DNA from: Apostichopus japonicus
Lineage: Eukaryota > Echinodermata > Holothuroidea > Aspidochirotida > Stichopodidae
Length of the DNA stretch: 52,500 bases
Direction: 5' to 3'
NCBI RefSeq assembly: GCF_037975245.1
Contig: NC_092569.1
Coordinates: forward strand, 12,900,001 to 12,952,500
A program made the position numbers and the translations under genes. Below are positions 39,407 to 52,365 of this stretch, one piece after another. The stretch's first letter is position 1; every line of letters starts with the position of its first letter. The notes beneath the pieces are model-generated. The model was not told where the DNA came from. It did no database searches and worked only from the letters and a program-made list of their open reading frames with translations.

Positions 39407-42400
39407 CTGAAACGAGAGATGGAACAAATTATTGCTAATTTTGTTTTTTAATTATATGTATTTAGAGTACTATGTCTAATGTAAAACTGCTGAAATGTTT
39501 GCTACATATTAATTCCTGTCTGTGGGTGGGAGTCCCCCTCCCTCCCTACCCCTGTAATTGCTATAGGGTTATCATCCCATACCATGATATTTGGCATATG
39601 TATTAAACATATAGTGTTTTACATCTCTCTTCATTACATTGTATATACGAAGCACAGCCACGTTGGTCACTCTTCCCATATAACATATATACGAGGGCCA
39701 GAGAAAACCAATGGTTGGAGCAAAAGGCCATTCAGACAGATGTAAATATCTCACTATACCTATGGGGAGAGAGGAGGGTGGGGGGTGGGCATTAACAGGC
39801 GCGTATCCAGGATTTTCAAACCCGGGGGCGCGAATTACTATCTAAGCGGAGCGCCACCATCGGTTGGCGCGCAGCGTACAAGAAAATTTCTTATTTTGAT
39901 ACCCCCCAGATCAACGGAAACGGCACTTCTCGGGCTTGAAATGACCAACCAGATGTACACTTTTTGCCTGAGAACCAAGTATTTCCTAATAGTTTTTTTT
40001 TTTCCATCCATAACCTTTTTGAAGATTGTCAACCCGGCACACATCATGTTCGACCTGATCGCATCTCCTGTAGGTCTTTGCTTTTGTAGGTGATTCTACG
40101 TCACGGCCAACAATACCCGTCAGCCCCACTTTTCAAGGTTTTAAGCCCCATATTTGTTCCGAATTTGAAAATTCACATTTCTCGTGAATGAACTCACTTG
40201 AAAACATACCCATAATGTTGTACAAAATTTCATCTATGGACAACCAATATAGAAAAACTTCCTTGAACCCCTAACAGACTGGTCAAAATTGCACGAGTAG
40301 AGGGAAGTGTGATGCAGAATGTTGGTCAGAAATTTTCGAAAATTCAGACACAGTTAATTTATTGGTGTACAAATATTAAAACCTGTTATAACGGCTATTA
40401 TAAAACTTGGTTGAAGGAAATGAAAAAATAGCAGATATTTCCGAAACCGAACACTATACACATAGGCGTAGGAGGCGCGGCGGAAGTGGCGGAGCTAGGG
40501 GTATTGGTCAGGAGGAGCGAGAATGGTCTGTAGGGGCGCTTTCAACACTATCTAAGCGGAGCGCCACCACTGGTTGGCGCGTAGCGTACAGAAAATTTTT
40601 GAGTAAAGATACTCCCTAGATCGCCGGAAATGACCTTTTCCGGGCCTGGCTAATTTGCAGATAAACGAAGAATAAGTAGGTGTCATCTCCAAATTACACC
40701 AACAAAATGTGACAAATGTCAATAAGTAGATGAGAGCGCAATAAAAAAGTCAATAATCTAGAATAAGTAAAAAGTGGTAAAGAGCTGAAAAACGCGCCAG
40801 CAGTCCATTTGAGTCCGTCAGGGGGGGGGGGGGGCATGCGCCCCCTGACCGTATAGACGCTCCGCCACTGCGCGGCGGGGGTGCAGCCCCTAATTCGCCA
40901 TTACTAATGTAAAAGAGAGTTTTGACATAATTGGACCTCCATGCTTTTTATACATCTACATGAGACATGTCGTTGTTTACATTAGCATCCCGCGGTATAT
41001 TGCGCAATTTGAACGGACCGTACGGTACATGATGGCATGCGATGTATTAACCGATGCTTGCTTATATGATATTGACATTGACACGTTGAACGCGCGCTTT
41101 GCGCGCGGAAATTTTGGGTTAATTTTTTAGGCAAGTCGGACAGTTTTGAGGCTTTTCATCCTGGAACGCCATTTTCATGCTCACTGATATGATGTGATAT
41201 CTGCTGTTTGCGTCACAAATTCGAACAGGCGCGTAGCGAGGAATTTGCCAAGGGAGGGCGAAGCCTGTAGGCAAATTATCTCAGCGTAGCGCCACCACAG
41301 GTTGGCGCGAAGCGTACAAGAAAATTTTGGCCGAAAATGCCTCCCAGATCGCTGGAAATGGCACTACACAGGACCATTTGTTAGCGCGAAGCGTACAAGC
41401 AAATTTTGGCCGAAAATGTTTCCCAGATCGCTGGAAATGACACTTCCCAGGCCTTGTAAGTTGCATCTAAGCACTTTCTTTTTTGAAATTACTTAGCGAT
41501 ATCATTTAAAACAATGCTGAATGGGGGGGGGGCGGGCGGTCGCCCCCATCCCAAAAATCGTCATGTTCCCCAACGACACGATCGAGTTCGAGACCAGCCA
41601 CAGTTGGTTTGTTAGCACAATTCTACACACGCGTTATGATAGACCATATATAGTATATATATAGATCATTAGTGAGAGAGGAAAATGGAAACGTCAAAAA
41701 ATGGAGTTGTCGGTGTAAGGGGTAGGGTGAGTCAAACTTTTACGAAATCATTGATCCGTCACTGGCTACCCTTCAGCGCTGTAATGATGTCACTGTTCCT
41801 CTTTCTCTTCCCGGTGTCTTCGCGTTTTTCTTTTACTCCCTCTTTTTCTCCTTTTTCTCTCTTTCTTCTTTTCTTTTCTCTTCCTTCCTCTCCTCCTCTT
41901 CTTTTTTCCCCTCTTTTTTCCTTTTTTCTTCTTTTTTTTTTCTCTCCTCTTTTTCTTACCCGGGGGGCGCGCGCCCCCAACGCCCCCCCCCCCTGGATAC
42001 GCACCTGATTAATGTGTAGGTTATATGGGTTATAGAAGGTACTCTAGCCTTAAGGTTTCGCATATCCGATTCGTACATGGTTGTGGACTGAAAATTAATC
42101 GTGGTTCGCACTGAAATATTTTCTTTGCCACCTGTGCCGCTATTATATATATATTTATATAATTTATTATAATATCATAATATATAATATATATAAATAT
42201 ATTATATTATATATATATATATATATATATAGATATATATATACCAATCTATGCCTATTCAACACTAGTCTATAACTGAAGTGGTTCCCACCGTCACTGC
42301 AGCTAAAATTCGCTTTGAACGCTGATCTTGGTATAATCCCTTCAGTAATATCCAAAATGAGAATACCACACGGGACAACTTTCACACATCAATTGTTCCT

Positions 42401-44522
42401 CGTTTGAACTTTCTAGGTGTGACCCATCAGGATAAATAACAAATAAAACACAAAAAGGTCAAACGCCAAATTCTTAAAACTACAAGTTTTTAAACAAGTT
42501 TGCGTATCGCCTCAATACAAAGTGACATGCATGGGGGATCACGAATAACTTGACGACTTCACAACCTCAATCTTTCTGTAAACCAAAGTCTTGAACTGTT
42601 TTACGTCACGGTTTTACGTCACGGTTTGCGAAAAAAACAAATTAGAGAGAATGACAACTAAAATGGGAGCAGGGGAATTCCGAACGGTTTGATACTAGTT
42701 AAAACATTATAGACACATTAAAGGCATTGAAGACTCGCCCCTAACTGCGTGCCGCCCTCTGAAAAAGAGTTAACTTTCTGTTGCTTGCAAGTGAAGTTTT
42801 TTTCTTGTCGCTACAAAATGCAGACAGTAATGAAACGTGTTACCTGGAGTTATCTTTTATTTGGACTTGAGATATCAATCGTTGCTATGAACACTGTGTT
42901 GTGGGTATTGACCACAGCTGTATGTATTGACTGTACACTAGTGTCTAATTACCGACGGTAGCAAGCAGTGTGTGTATTTTCTGAGATCGATGGTGGTGTC
43001 TAGCAAATTCTGTTACACCTCGTTCGAAACTAGGTTAGATTACCGGCATCAGACGATTCTTTGTGCGCGAGTCTTCACTCCCTGAAAACATTATCTTCTC
43101 AACGAATACTCTTCATATAGTTCTGCATTATTATGAGCATTACATTAATGTTTCCTTTCCCAGTTGTATTAAACCTCTATGTGATGTGTGCTTTATCTAT
43201 GTGTTTTCTTGATGTTCTCTTTTCTCTACATAAACTTTAATTTTCTCGTTTTACTAAAGTTTTTTTTTTTAAATTATCATACTTCTGGTCGCGCTGCCCC
43301 ATTGCTATAACAATGTAAAAACAGATGTACATCATTCTGATTGAATAGCAGAAATGAAACGAAACATGAAAACTTATCAGACTTAAATATCTTCATGTAG
43401 TCGTCTTGCTTTCTATTGATCACGTGACAATGAGATTGTGATTATATTGTCTTGAAAACAGTAAACAATCTTGCCAACAATTACCTAATACCCCCTTCCC
43501 CCTCCTCCTCCCTCAAAAAAGTAGAAAATAATTTAAAAAAATAAATATGTCAATAAACTAGTAGTAATTTTGGTTAAGCAAATTAGAAGATTTATTTTTT
43601 CTTTGAAATTTAACTTTTTGATACTGAATGGAAATATTCAATTTTACATAATCACAGAAGTGTTACATGTGCTAATGTCACGTGATACTGTAGGGTCCGA
43701 TATTATCATACTGCATATTGCAAAGAAGACGGTCTCTCTATATGATAGCGGCTATTTCTTATGGAATTGCTGAACTGGTTCACATCAAATGGTGAGATCT
43801 CGTACCAATTAATCTGTAGATTTAATTGGACTTATACAGAATGTCACAAATTTTGAGTTATTTCATTTAATGACTAAACGTTATGATGCACATGCATAAC
43901 CTTCGTATATTACGCACATTTTTATATATGCACACTAATATATACAATGTCCTTCTGATAGGGAATATATAGGAACTCGATAAGGTTCTTGTTCAATGTC
44001 ATGATGTGTCCTGTATTCCTATACACAAACTGATGGTTTCATGGAATCTGGACGTCATCGTTACTTAAAATTCAACAAAATTCCTTCCAGGGATAATATA
44101 ATAAGCTCTAGTCAGTTTGCAAATAAACTTAGAAAGTACTACGGTAAATCTGAGGGACACAGAATTTTCTTTTTCGTTGACTGTCATGGAAGATGATTAT
44201 CCAAATGATTTAGTGACCAGTGACCTGTAACGGGTCATCATTACTAGAATCATTATATTTTTAGAGTCGAACAAATTTGTGACAATTTTCCCCCCAATAA
44301 ATGATAATATAAAGTGTATACCTCGAGTCTGGATAATCACGAATAATGACTCGAAATGAAGAATCTAATTAGATAGTACATTTCGTGAAACCATTAAAAC
44401 AAGTTCTTACATCCTGATATGCATATTCATATATGATAAGACGAAAATTAACATAAAATAAAATCTACCAGTTCTTGACTAATATATTTTTTTGTTTTTA
44501 AATATACACTTACCTGGGCCAT
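38894..44522 (-). CDS. Interleukin-17-like cytokine, two exons
   Basis: A secreted cystine-knot cytokine of the IL-17 family, expected to signal through IL-17 receptors with SEFIR domains. The main exon (39406-38894) follows a TCTCGTTTCAG acceptor. A tiny first exon (44522-44514) supplies Met-Ala-Gln and ends at a perfect GTAAGT donor. Joined in phase 0 they give 173 residues starting MAQNNTFLPITVLVLLAASG, a signal peptide. Family hallmarks: Cys81-Pro-Trp, the CQCPGC cluster (Cys103, 105, 108), Cys122 and GCTC (Cys157, 159), plus Cys66. Asn-Gly-Ser and Asn-Glu-Thr sites may be glycosylated. The 5.1 kb intron is full of MITEs. Exon 1 is inferred from splice signal and frame only; the main exon is firm. 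Confidence 0.85.
39796..40483. mobile_element. MITE-like fragment region
   Basis: Starts with CAGGCGCGTATCCAGG, and shares with the 29713-30080 family an internal segment (GCGGAGCGCCACCA then GGTTGGCGCG) and a later CCCAGATC...GGAAA...CACTTC stretch. The matching right end (CCTGGATACGCACCTG) is at 41992-42007, but flanks differ (GGCATTAA versus ATTAATGT), sharing only TTAA, so boundaries are uncertain. Confidence 0.5.
40484..40870. mobile_element. Second copy of the 29713 MITE, inverted
   Basis: Flanked by perfect 8-bp repeats CGCGGCGG (40476-40483 and 40871-40878). It begins AAGTGGCGGAGCTAGGGG and ends GACGCTCCGCCACTG, the reverse complement of the 29713-30080 element with similar interior. 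The first base of the end motif is mutated (CAGTGG to AAGTGG). It sits inside other MITE-like sequence in the IL-17-like intron. Confidence 0.9.
41227..41560. mobile_element. Related MITE-like sequence
   Basis: Begins CAGGCGCGTAGCGAGG and contains two tandem copies of a segment reading GCGCGAAGCGTACAAG, then AAATTTTGGCCGAAAATG and CCCAGATCGCTGGAAATG (about 41306-41360 and 41384-41440). It ends in a G-run/C-run inverted block near 41523-41550. No clean target duplication was found. Confidence 0.55.
41788..41962. repeat. Long polypyrimidine tract
   Basis: About 165 nt that are nearly all C and T on the plus strand with few interruptions, ending in a CGGGGGGCGCGCGCCCCC inverted block. Homopurine-homopyrimidine DNA of this length can form triplex (H-DNA). 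It lies in the IL-17-like intron and appears to be part of a MITE ending at 42007. Confidence 0.9.
42008..44513. other. IL-17-like intron remainder
   Basis: Includes TA-rich DNA at 42141-42243 and a short duplicated GTTTTACGTCACG at 42598-42624. No exon supported. Confidence 0.5.
44514..44522 (-). CDS. IL-17-like first coding exon (Met-Ala-Gln)
   Basis: ATGGCCCAG followed by GTAAGTGTAT on the minus strand. The only support is the ideal donor, the preserved frame and the sensible signal peptide it creates. A (TA) run at about 44570-44587 lies 50-65 nt upstream of the ATG. Confidence 0.6.
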
Positions 44523-44589
44523 TTTCTATCGTCTTTAAACAGGTACAGAGTCTGAGAGTTGTGCTTCAGATATATATATATATATAATA

Positions 44590-47500
44590 ATCGTTGTATG
44601 AAATAATGCAAATCGTATGCAAATTCGTTGATAATTGGCACTTTCTGCAATGGAGGCTGCTTGGAAGATATGATCGAAACATCTAAAACGTTCACATTAT
44701 ATACAGAATTTTCGTGTCAATATGAAAACAAAATGAAGAAATATGGGCGATTTAGATCCTTATGTGATGATATAACACATAAATAGAAATCATATGATTG
44801 TAAAAACAAAATTACAAAAATTCCCTGAAATCCTGTATCATAATTAAATGAAAACCCGTGAGGGAACGTATACCTACATTGATTGTGTTAACGAAGTATG
44901 ACATTTCTCACCTTGACATGCAAAGTGTGTTTCTCGTTTCCTTTCTTTACAAAGTTGTTTTTTGTTTTTTTTTAATTTATGCAGTTTATGCTACTGACGT
45001 TTACCTCAGAAGCTAAACGTGCCTATAACCTTGTGATAAAGAAACACTGTTTTATTGAATCTAGCGATACAATGCCAAGCAGATCCGGGTTATATACGGT
45101 TATTAGGGAGGAAATGGAGTAATGGAAGATTTCTTTCGAGAAAAAAAGGTCAACTACCGGTACTCCACCCTGTAACATCGATCAACTAGTTAAGAAAATG
45201 ATGGCATGGACTGAAAAGAAATTGATGTCAACGCGGAACGAGGGGGGGGGGCGGGGGGTGATAATGGTGGCGGGTGCGTAGTGCCAATTTGGAAAATTAT
45301 GTATTATATATAATTAAATTGTTAGTTATCAGTAAATTTATGATTTGAAGTGCATTGGGGGTGGGGGAGGGGGGAGGGCAATGTAGTGCGAGGAAGGTGC
45401 ATGATCCGACCTGGATGGACTGTTCATCTATAGGTTGTACAATCACACAGTTATTGCTTGAAATTCTTCACACCAATGACCAAGGATGTCGCTTTTAACT
45501 GAAACCTACTAATCATGTAAATTGTTGGTTATTAAAACCGTTCTTTGGGTGAAACATCTTTTTTTTATTTTTTTTTATCATCAAGTTTGGACAATTTTAC
45601 GAAATGTATAAAGTATTACACACAAAAAATAGTATTGAATCTGGAGTCAAGCTCCAACGAAGACCCATCTTCTTCCCCTCCTCCCCCTCCTCACCATTCT
45701 CCCCTCCCCACCCCCTCCATACCGATCCCTGCATTTTCTTCACCAGCTATATGTTCATGTGTACATACAGTAGGTCTGGCTGTCTTTAACTAATAAATAC
45801 ATGAAGTGGATTTGTTAACTGGGGATGGGTGAGGTAAATAATTCATTTCCATCTACAGTATATGATAATGTTCTTACTTTCTAAGAGGCAATAATTTGCA
45901 CCATAATTTTGCAACATGTGTGTCTCTCTTACGCTATGTGGCGACAATGATAATGCCAGGGTAAAACAAAATTGGGGTTCATCTATACAAGATCATGTAT
46001 AGCCTATATACTTTTCATAAAAGGTATCTTATGTAACACTATGTCTAACACGCCTCATTGGGTTTCAAACTGTCGGTCAAGGTTGTGCATAATCTCATTC
46101 TGACTGGGGAATTTCCCAAAAAAGACGGCTAAATTTTTCTGTAAGAGAAGAAGAACAACAACAACAAGGGGGAAAAGAAGTAAGAAGGCAGAAAAACGGG
46201 AATATCAGATTTACGGACGCGGAATGTCAACAAATATCATTATACTGGTCTTGTTACCTTTAACTGAGAGGTGACATTATTATGTGTTAGAAGCCATGAC
46301 CGCATAAACACACTTGACTATATCACTGAACCTGTGAATTATGCGACATATGTAGGAAGCAACGATATATGACTGTACCATTGGTCATACGCTCTCACGT
46401 GACTTAACACTCTCTGATATTTCAACTTATTTTCCAACTGATCACTTGATCTGCTCCTTTCATAATCACGGCGACGCTCAGGTAACACCGGATGTGATGG
46501 CCTGCCAGAAAAGGAGGTTTGAGAGGAGGAGAGGTATTCAGTGACTTGCACATCGTTACAAATGTGGGGGAGGGGGATTCTACAATTCCCCTTCCCCTAC
46601 CTCACCCCCCCCCCCACCGATAGGGGCTTGAACCTTTACAGAAGGGCCATAGTGAATGGAGAATTATATAAATTATAAAGGGGGTGTAGTACTGTATTCA
46701 CTAAAGCCGTTGTAATGTCCCACCTCAGAAGAAAAACGGGGGGGGGGTATGTGACGTCAAATCGTGTAATATGATGCATATTTAGATCAGATTAGGTTTA
46801 TAAATATATTGAAACGATTTTTTTTAACGAAAATGTTTAACGAAATATTTAAACGAAAAACAATATAGTCTTGAATTTTTTCATGAAGTTGTAATGGGTA
46901 GAATGTGTTGTAAGGCGGGGAAAGGTGGGAGTGGGGGGTGGTAGAGGGGTGGTGAACATCCGGAGTTGTCTATTTATTTCCAAACGGAATGTTAAGAAAT
47001 CATACGATTGAACCATTTTCTTCCAACTGACGATGGAAGTAGGGTCCTTCCCCCCTTCCCCCTGCAGCCGCCGGCCCTTTAAGATGTTTTCATATGATAA
47101 TGGGAATTAATTGCAAAATGATGTTATATTTGCAACTTTGAATTAATTTATGTTCAATATTTTCCTGTTCTTATTCTACCGACAAACTTTCTACTTTTTT
47201 CTTCTTAAATTTTGGCAACCCTCCAATTTGTTGTTGTTGTCGACAATGCCCATACCATGTTATGCAAACCATGTCACTGTCATTGCGCATGGGTAAGCCT
47301 ACAGACTGATGACGTCATATCCACGTTTAGCCGTATATGCCTACTTCTTGTACGATCAGATATGGACTTCTACTCTTACAGTTGCGAAATTCATGAATGC
47401 AAATTTGTTAAATAAAGTGGATTCTATACATCAAAGGTTTCTATGGACAAAAAACTTGACTTTTGGTGGCGCATACAATTCACTACTAAACACAGGCAAA

Positions 47501-49915
47501 CTATTCCACAAAAACGTAACAGCACCCTAATGAGTGATTCATGTACACGTGAATCAATGTAAGACAATACGAAAAGTTGTTTATGTAATGAAATCGTTAT
47601 CATCGTCGTCGTAATAGCTAAGGCATAAGCTTTATTTTAGGAAAGTTTCGTATATATATACATCACTCCAAAAGACTTACAAGACCCCAAAACGAGAAGG
47701 CAAAAAACAGTTCAACATCGGATTAACGAAGGGAAATACCCCACTATAAAATGCTTTTCTTTTCTATTCTTTTTCTTTCAGTTTGTTTGAAGAAAGTTGG
47801 TGACCGAAGTCACAGATCGAATTTGAAAACCAGCGAACAGTATATGTACACACATATTTGATTACCTCCAAGAGCTGTTTGATTTTGTCAAGTTCCACAG
47901 AAGACGACCGAAGAACCCCTTAACTATAGATATGAGAATATAAAACCGTGTATTTGGATATACAAACGTTTAGCTTTCATATACCTTCCAATTCCTACAT
48001 AGCAATTCAATACGTTCAAACTATAGAAAAACCTTGAGACAAAAACTAATTCAATGATTACTGTTTCATTTTCAGACCGCTACAATTTCTGTTTTTTTTT
48101 TTCTTCTTGTTGTTTTATTACTTTCTTTAGTGACAGCTGTGTTGTGTATATATGACGTTCACACTGTGACAACATTAACACAAAAGGAAGGTGTGAACAA
48201 GCTTTTATAGTCTATTATATTACAACAAAGCAACAATTTCACCCACTAACGTGATGACGTATATAAGCGAATACAACAGCGCTATATATTGGAATTATTA
48301 CAGCTTGTATAGAACAAGACAGAAAATATCGTCATGTTAACACGGTGGCCACAGCAGTATCGATATGAGGGGACTAGGGGGTGGGGGGGGGTTGGAGAGT
48401 GGACCGGTTAAGTAGGTTTGTTTCCGTGCCCAGTTACTACCTTGGTTGACTTTTTCCTTTTAAAGTATATACTTTCACGTTGCGTTTTAACAATTATTAT
48501 AAAACAGGTCTGTTTTCCGCTTCTCTTAGTCGGTCAATACTCTTTCATCTTAATGGTTTAAATTACCGACTGTTAGCCTAAAACAGTAAATATATGATTA
48601 TTTGTGTGTGTGTGTGTGCTAAATCATGATTAACAATTAAGCACCTTGAAAATAGTTCAACCCAACAATAGAGGTATCAAGTAAAACATGTACCATCTGT
48701 TACCTTAATCAGAATCCAGGGGGTGGGGATTTGCACACCCGACCCCCCTTCCTTTTTCATACCCACCCAAAAAGTATAATTAGTTCTTAGCAAAACGTTG
48801 GACCTTACAGACTAATTTAATTTATAGCCAAAACGTACCTCAGAGAGCACTATTTATTTTTTCAGAGTGGGGGGAGGGGGCATGGAGGGGAGGGGGAGTA
48901 CCCAGACTCCCCTCACCTACACGGGAATCGGCTTCAACGATCCCATGGAATACACTTCTTTTCTTTACCCTAGATCCACCTCTGTTTAACTCAATAATTG
49001 ATAGTTTGTTAATGATTAATTCCATAGTTTGATAAGAATAATGATGTGCACCATTCTTTTAACGTTCTATATACAAAGTAGATCTCTATAAATACGTATA
49101 GTTTAGCGTGAGTATTGGAATTGAGCGCTACACACGATCACAAAAGGCCAATCACTGACCTCGTGGTATTCTGTATATGAAAAGGTTAACATTTACATCA
49201 GCCTCTACAAATTTAATGATTTTTAGTCCAAATATACAAGAGGGAATTTCAAAGAAATGATAATATATAAATTATGAATATAGCATAAATCGTCGCGAGT
49301 TCAGAACAGGTTCGACAAGTCCCTTTCGTAAAGGTGACATACTCCATTGGAATATTTACGAAATATGTCTTCATATTTTTTTCTTTAACTGATCTATACG
49401 AAGACGCAGAAGGCCCCTGGAATCATCTTTGTACCAGTTAACATTCGAAATAGACTATATTAAATGCAAATATGTTATAAAAAATGTTAAAGTTACGATG
49501 CATCTAACATTTGATCTTGTTTTTTCCCTTCTATTTTAACCTTTAAATGTTTGTTTGTGTTTATTCGGCGGGGGGGGGGGGGGGCGAGAGGGGGGAAGTG
49601 GTCAATAAACAACAGATCAATATACAGGATTCGCCATTGTATACTACTATAATTTTGCATCTCATTACTTCATAAATCTCTTCTTTTTTTTGGCCTCTTT
49701 ACGGATATTCTACCTTCAAAAGTATTTACATATATTTTATCAGATGACGCCAATATAACCCGAAAATATATACTTGAGAGTGACGAATTACTCATACCTC
49801 GCCGGTTTGTGTCAAAGGTGCTAGAGTTCAAGGCACATCCGGAGCAGGGAGCTGCTACCTGTCTGGAGTTCATTATAACACTCCGTTGATTGGTATTTTT
49901 TGTGGGGTGGGCAGG
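44590..49915. other. No gene recognised; G-run-rich DNA
   Basis: Upstream of the IL-17-like gene. Holds poly-G runs at 45242-45257, 45356-45377, 46738-46748, 48378-48391 and 49569-49584, and (TG)8 at 48603-48619. A minus-strand segment at 49807-49871 has possible splice borders (ACTCCAG / GTATGAG) and two Cys, but nothing links it to a known protein. Confidence 0.4.
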
Positions 49916-49949
49916 GTCATAGTTGGCGAGGGGAAACATTGCCTGTGGC

Positions 49950-52365
49950 CAGCAGAACTTTGTAAGGCCACACCCTTTGTTCGATTTTGGTCAAAATCAC
50001 GACTTTGTTAATTCTTCCCACAATTGCACCTGCGATGTATGGCGCCCTTTGGATTCCTTTCCAGGTGACAGGAGTAATATAAACACTCATATTTTGGTGA
50101 ACATATGAAATTAAAAACCACATCTGGAAGTCATTTCATACAAAATTTAGATGACTAACAACTTCGTCGAATGCCAATTTTGTCTCGAGAAAGGCGTCTA
50201 CTGGGTGCCGGGAGTCTATTATACGTATCCTGAGAGAAATTTGAGAACATTCAGTTTTGGCCCAAATTTGCCAATTTTGTAAGGCTAAAAACCCTTATGA
50301 TTTTGTCCGATTTTGGCCAAAATCACGATTTTTTTTAAATCTTCCCAAAATTTTACCTGCGGTGTGTGGCGCCCTTCAGATTCCTTTCCAAGTGACAAGA
50401 GTAATATAAACACTCATATTTTGGTGAAAATATGGAATTAAAAACCATATCTGGAATTCATTTCATTTCAAATTTAGATGACTAAACCATCGTCGAATGC
50501 CAATTTTGTCTCGAGAAAAGCGTCTACTGGGTGCCGAGAGTCCATTAAACGTATCCTGAGAGAAATTTGAGAACTTTCACTTTTTTTCCTTTTTGCACCA
50601 AAATATGAGTGTTTATATTTCTCCTGTCACCTAGAAAGTATTCCAAAGGGCGCCGCACACCGCAGGTATAATTTTAGGAAAAATTAAAAAAGTCATAAGG
50701 GTTTAGCCTTATAAAATTGGCTAATTTGGGCCAAATATGATAGTTCTCAATTTTCTCTCAGGATACGTATAATGGACTCCCGGCATCCAGTAGACGCTTC
50801 TCTCGGGACAAAATTGGCATTCGACGATGGTTTAGTCATCTAAATTTGAAATGAAATGAATTCCAGATATGGTTTTTAATTTCATTTTTTCACCAAAATA
50901 TGAGTGTTTATATTACTCCTGTCACCTGGAAAGGAATCTAAAGGGCGCCACACACCGCAGGTACAATTTTGGGAAGAATAAAAAAAGGCGTGATTTTGGT
51001 CAAAATCGGACAAAATCATTTTGTAAGGCTAAACCCTTATAATAATGTAATATAAACACTCATATTTTGGTGAAAAAAATGAAATTAAAAACCATATCTG
51101 GAAGTCCTTTATATCAAATTTAGATGACTAAACCATCGTCGAATGCCAATTTTGTCTCGAGAGAAGCGTCTACTGGGTGCCGAAAGTCTATCATACGTAT
51201 CCTGAGAGAAATTTGAGAACTTTCATTTTTGGCCAAAATTTGCCAATTTTGTAAGGCTAAACTCTTATGATTTTGTCCGATTTTGGCCAAAATCACGGCT
51301 TTTTTAATTCTTCCCAAAATTGTACCTGCGATGTGTGGCGCCCTTTGGATTCCTTTCCAGGTGACAAGAGTAATATAAACACTCATATTTTGGTGAAAAA
51401 ATGAAATTAAAAACCATATCTGGAAGTCCTTTATATCAAATTTAGATGACTAATACATCGTCGAATGCCAATTTTGTCTCGAGAGAAGCGTCTACTGGGT
51501 GCCGAAAGTCCATTATACGTTTCCTGAGAGAAATTTGAGAACTTTCATTTTTGGCCCAAATTTGCCAATTTTGTAATTTTGTAATCTTATAATTTGTAAT
51601 TTGTAATTTTGTCCGATTTTGTCCGATTTTGGCCAAAATCACGACTTTTTAATTCTTCCCAAAATTATACCTGCGGTGTGTGGCGCCCTTTGGATTCCTT
51701 TCCAGGTGACAGGAGTAATATAAACACTCATAATTTGGTGAAAAAATGAAATTAAAAACCATATCTGGAAGTCATATCATATCAAATTTAGATGACTAAA
51801 CCATCGTCGAATGCCAATTTTGTCTCGAGAAAAGCGTCTACTTGTTGCCGAGAGTAAGTTATACGTATCCTGAGAGAAATTTGAGAACTTTCATTTTTGG
51901 CCCAAATTTGCCAATTTTGTAAGGCATTAAAAAAATTTAAAAAATTAAAAACCATATCTGGAAGTCATTTCATATCAAATTTAGATGACTAACACTTCGT
52001 CGAATGCCAATTTTGTCTCGAGAGAAGCGTCTACTGGATGTCGGGAGTCCATTATACGTATCCTGAGGGAAATTTGAGAACTTTCATTTTTGACCCAAAT
52101 TTGCCAATTTTGTAAGGCTAAATTTACCATTATGATTTTGTCCGATTTTGGTCAAAATCACGACTTTTTTAATTCTTACCAAAATTGTATCTGCGGTGTG
52201 AGGCGCCCTTTGGATTCCTTTCCAGGTGACAAGAGTAATATAATTTTTTTTTTTCATAAATTTGTGAAAAAAATGAAATTAAAAACCCATATCTGGAAGT
52301 CATTTTAATATCAAATTTAGATGACTAAACCATCGTCGAAGGTCACTTTAGTCTCGAGAGAAGCA
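49950..52365. repeat. ~325-bp satellite array with inverted block
   Basis: Units share landmarks: AATATAAACACTCATATTTT, then GAAATTAAAAACCATATCTGG, CATCGTCGAATGCCAATTTT, GCGTCTACTGGGTGCCG, GTATCCTGAGAGAAATTTGA and GATTCCTTTCCAGGTGACA. The first landmark recurs at about 50077, 50402, 51048, 51373 and 51718, with a decayed copy near 52235. Between about 50585 and 51020 the same unit runs in the opposite orientation. The right-most units have deletions and short word expansions (TTTGTAATTTGTAATTT). The array may continue past the window. Confidence 0.92.

Noticed and set aside
39796-42007. A single 2.2-kb element with CAGGCGCGTATCCAGG ends
   Set aside because: The ends match, but flanking 8-mers differ and several other MITE ends lie inside; it is more likely a composite.
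49670-49939. Minus-strand exon with two Cys near 49.8 kb
   Set aside because: Possible splice borders only; no domain, no partner exon, and its upstream part runs into the satellite.
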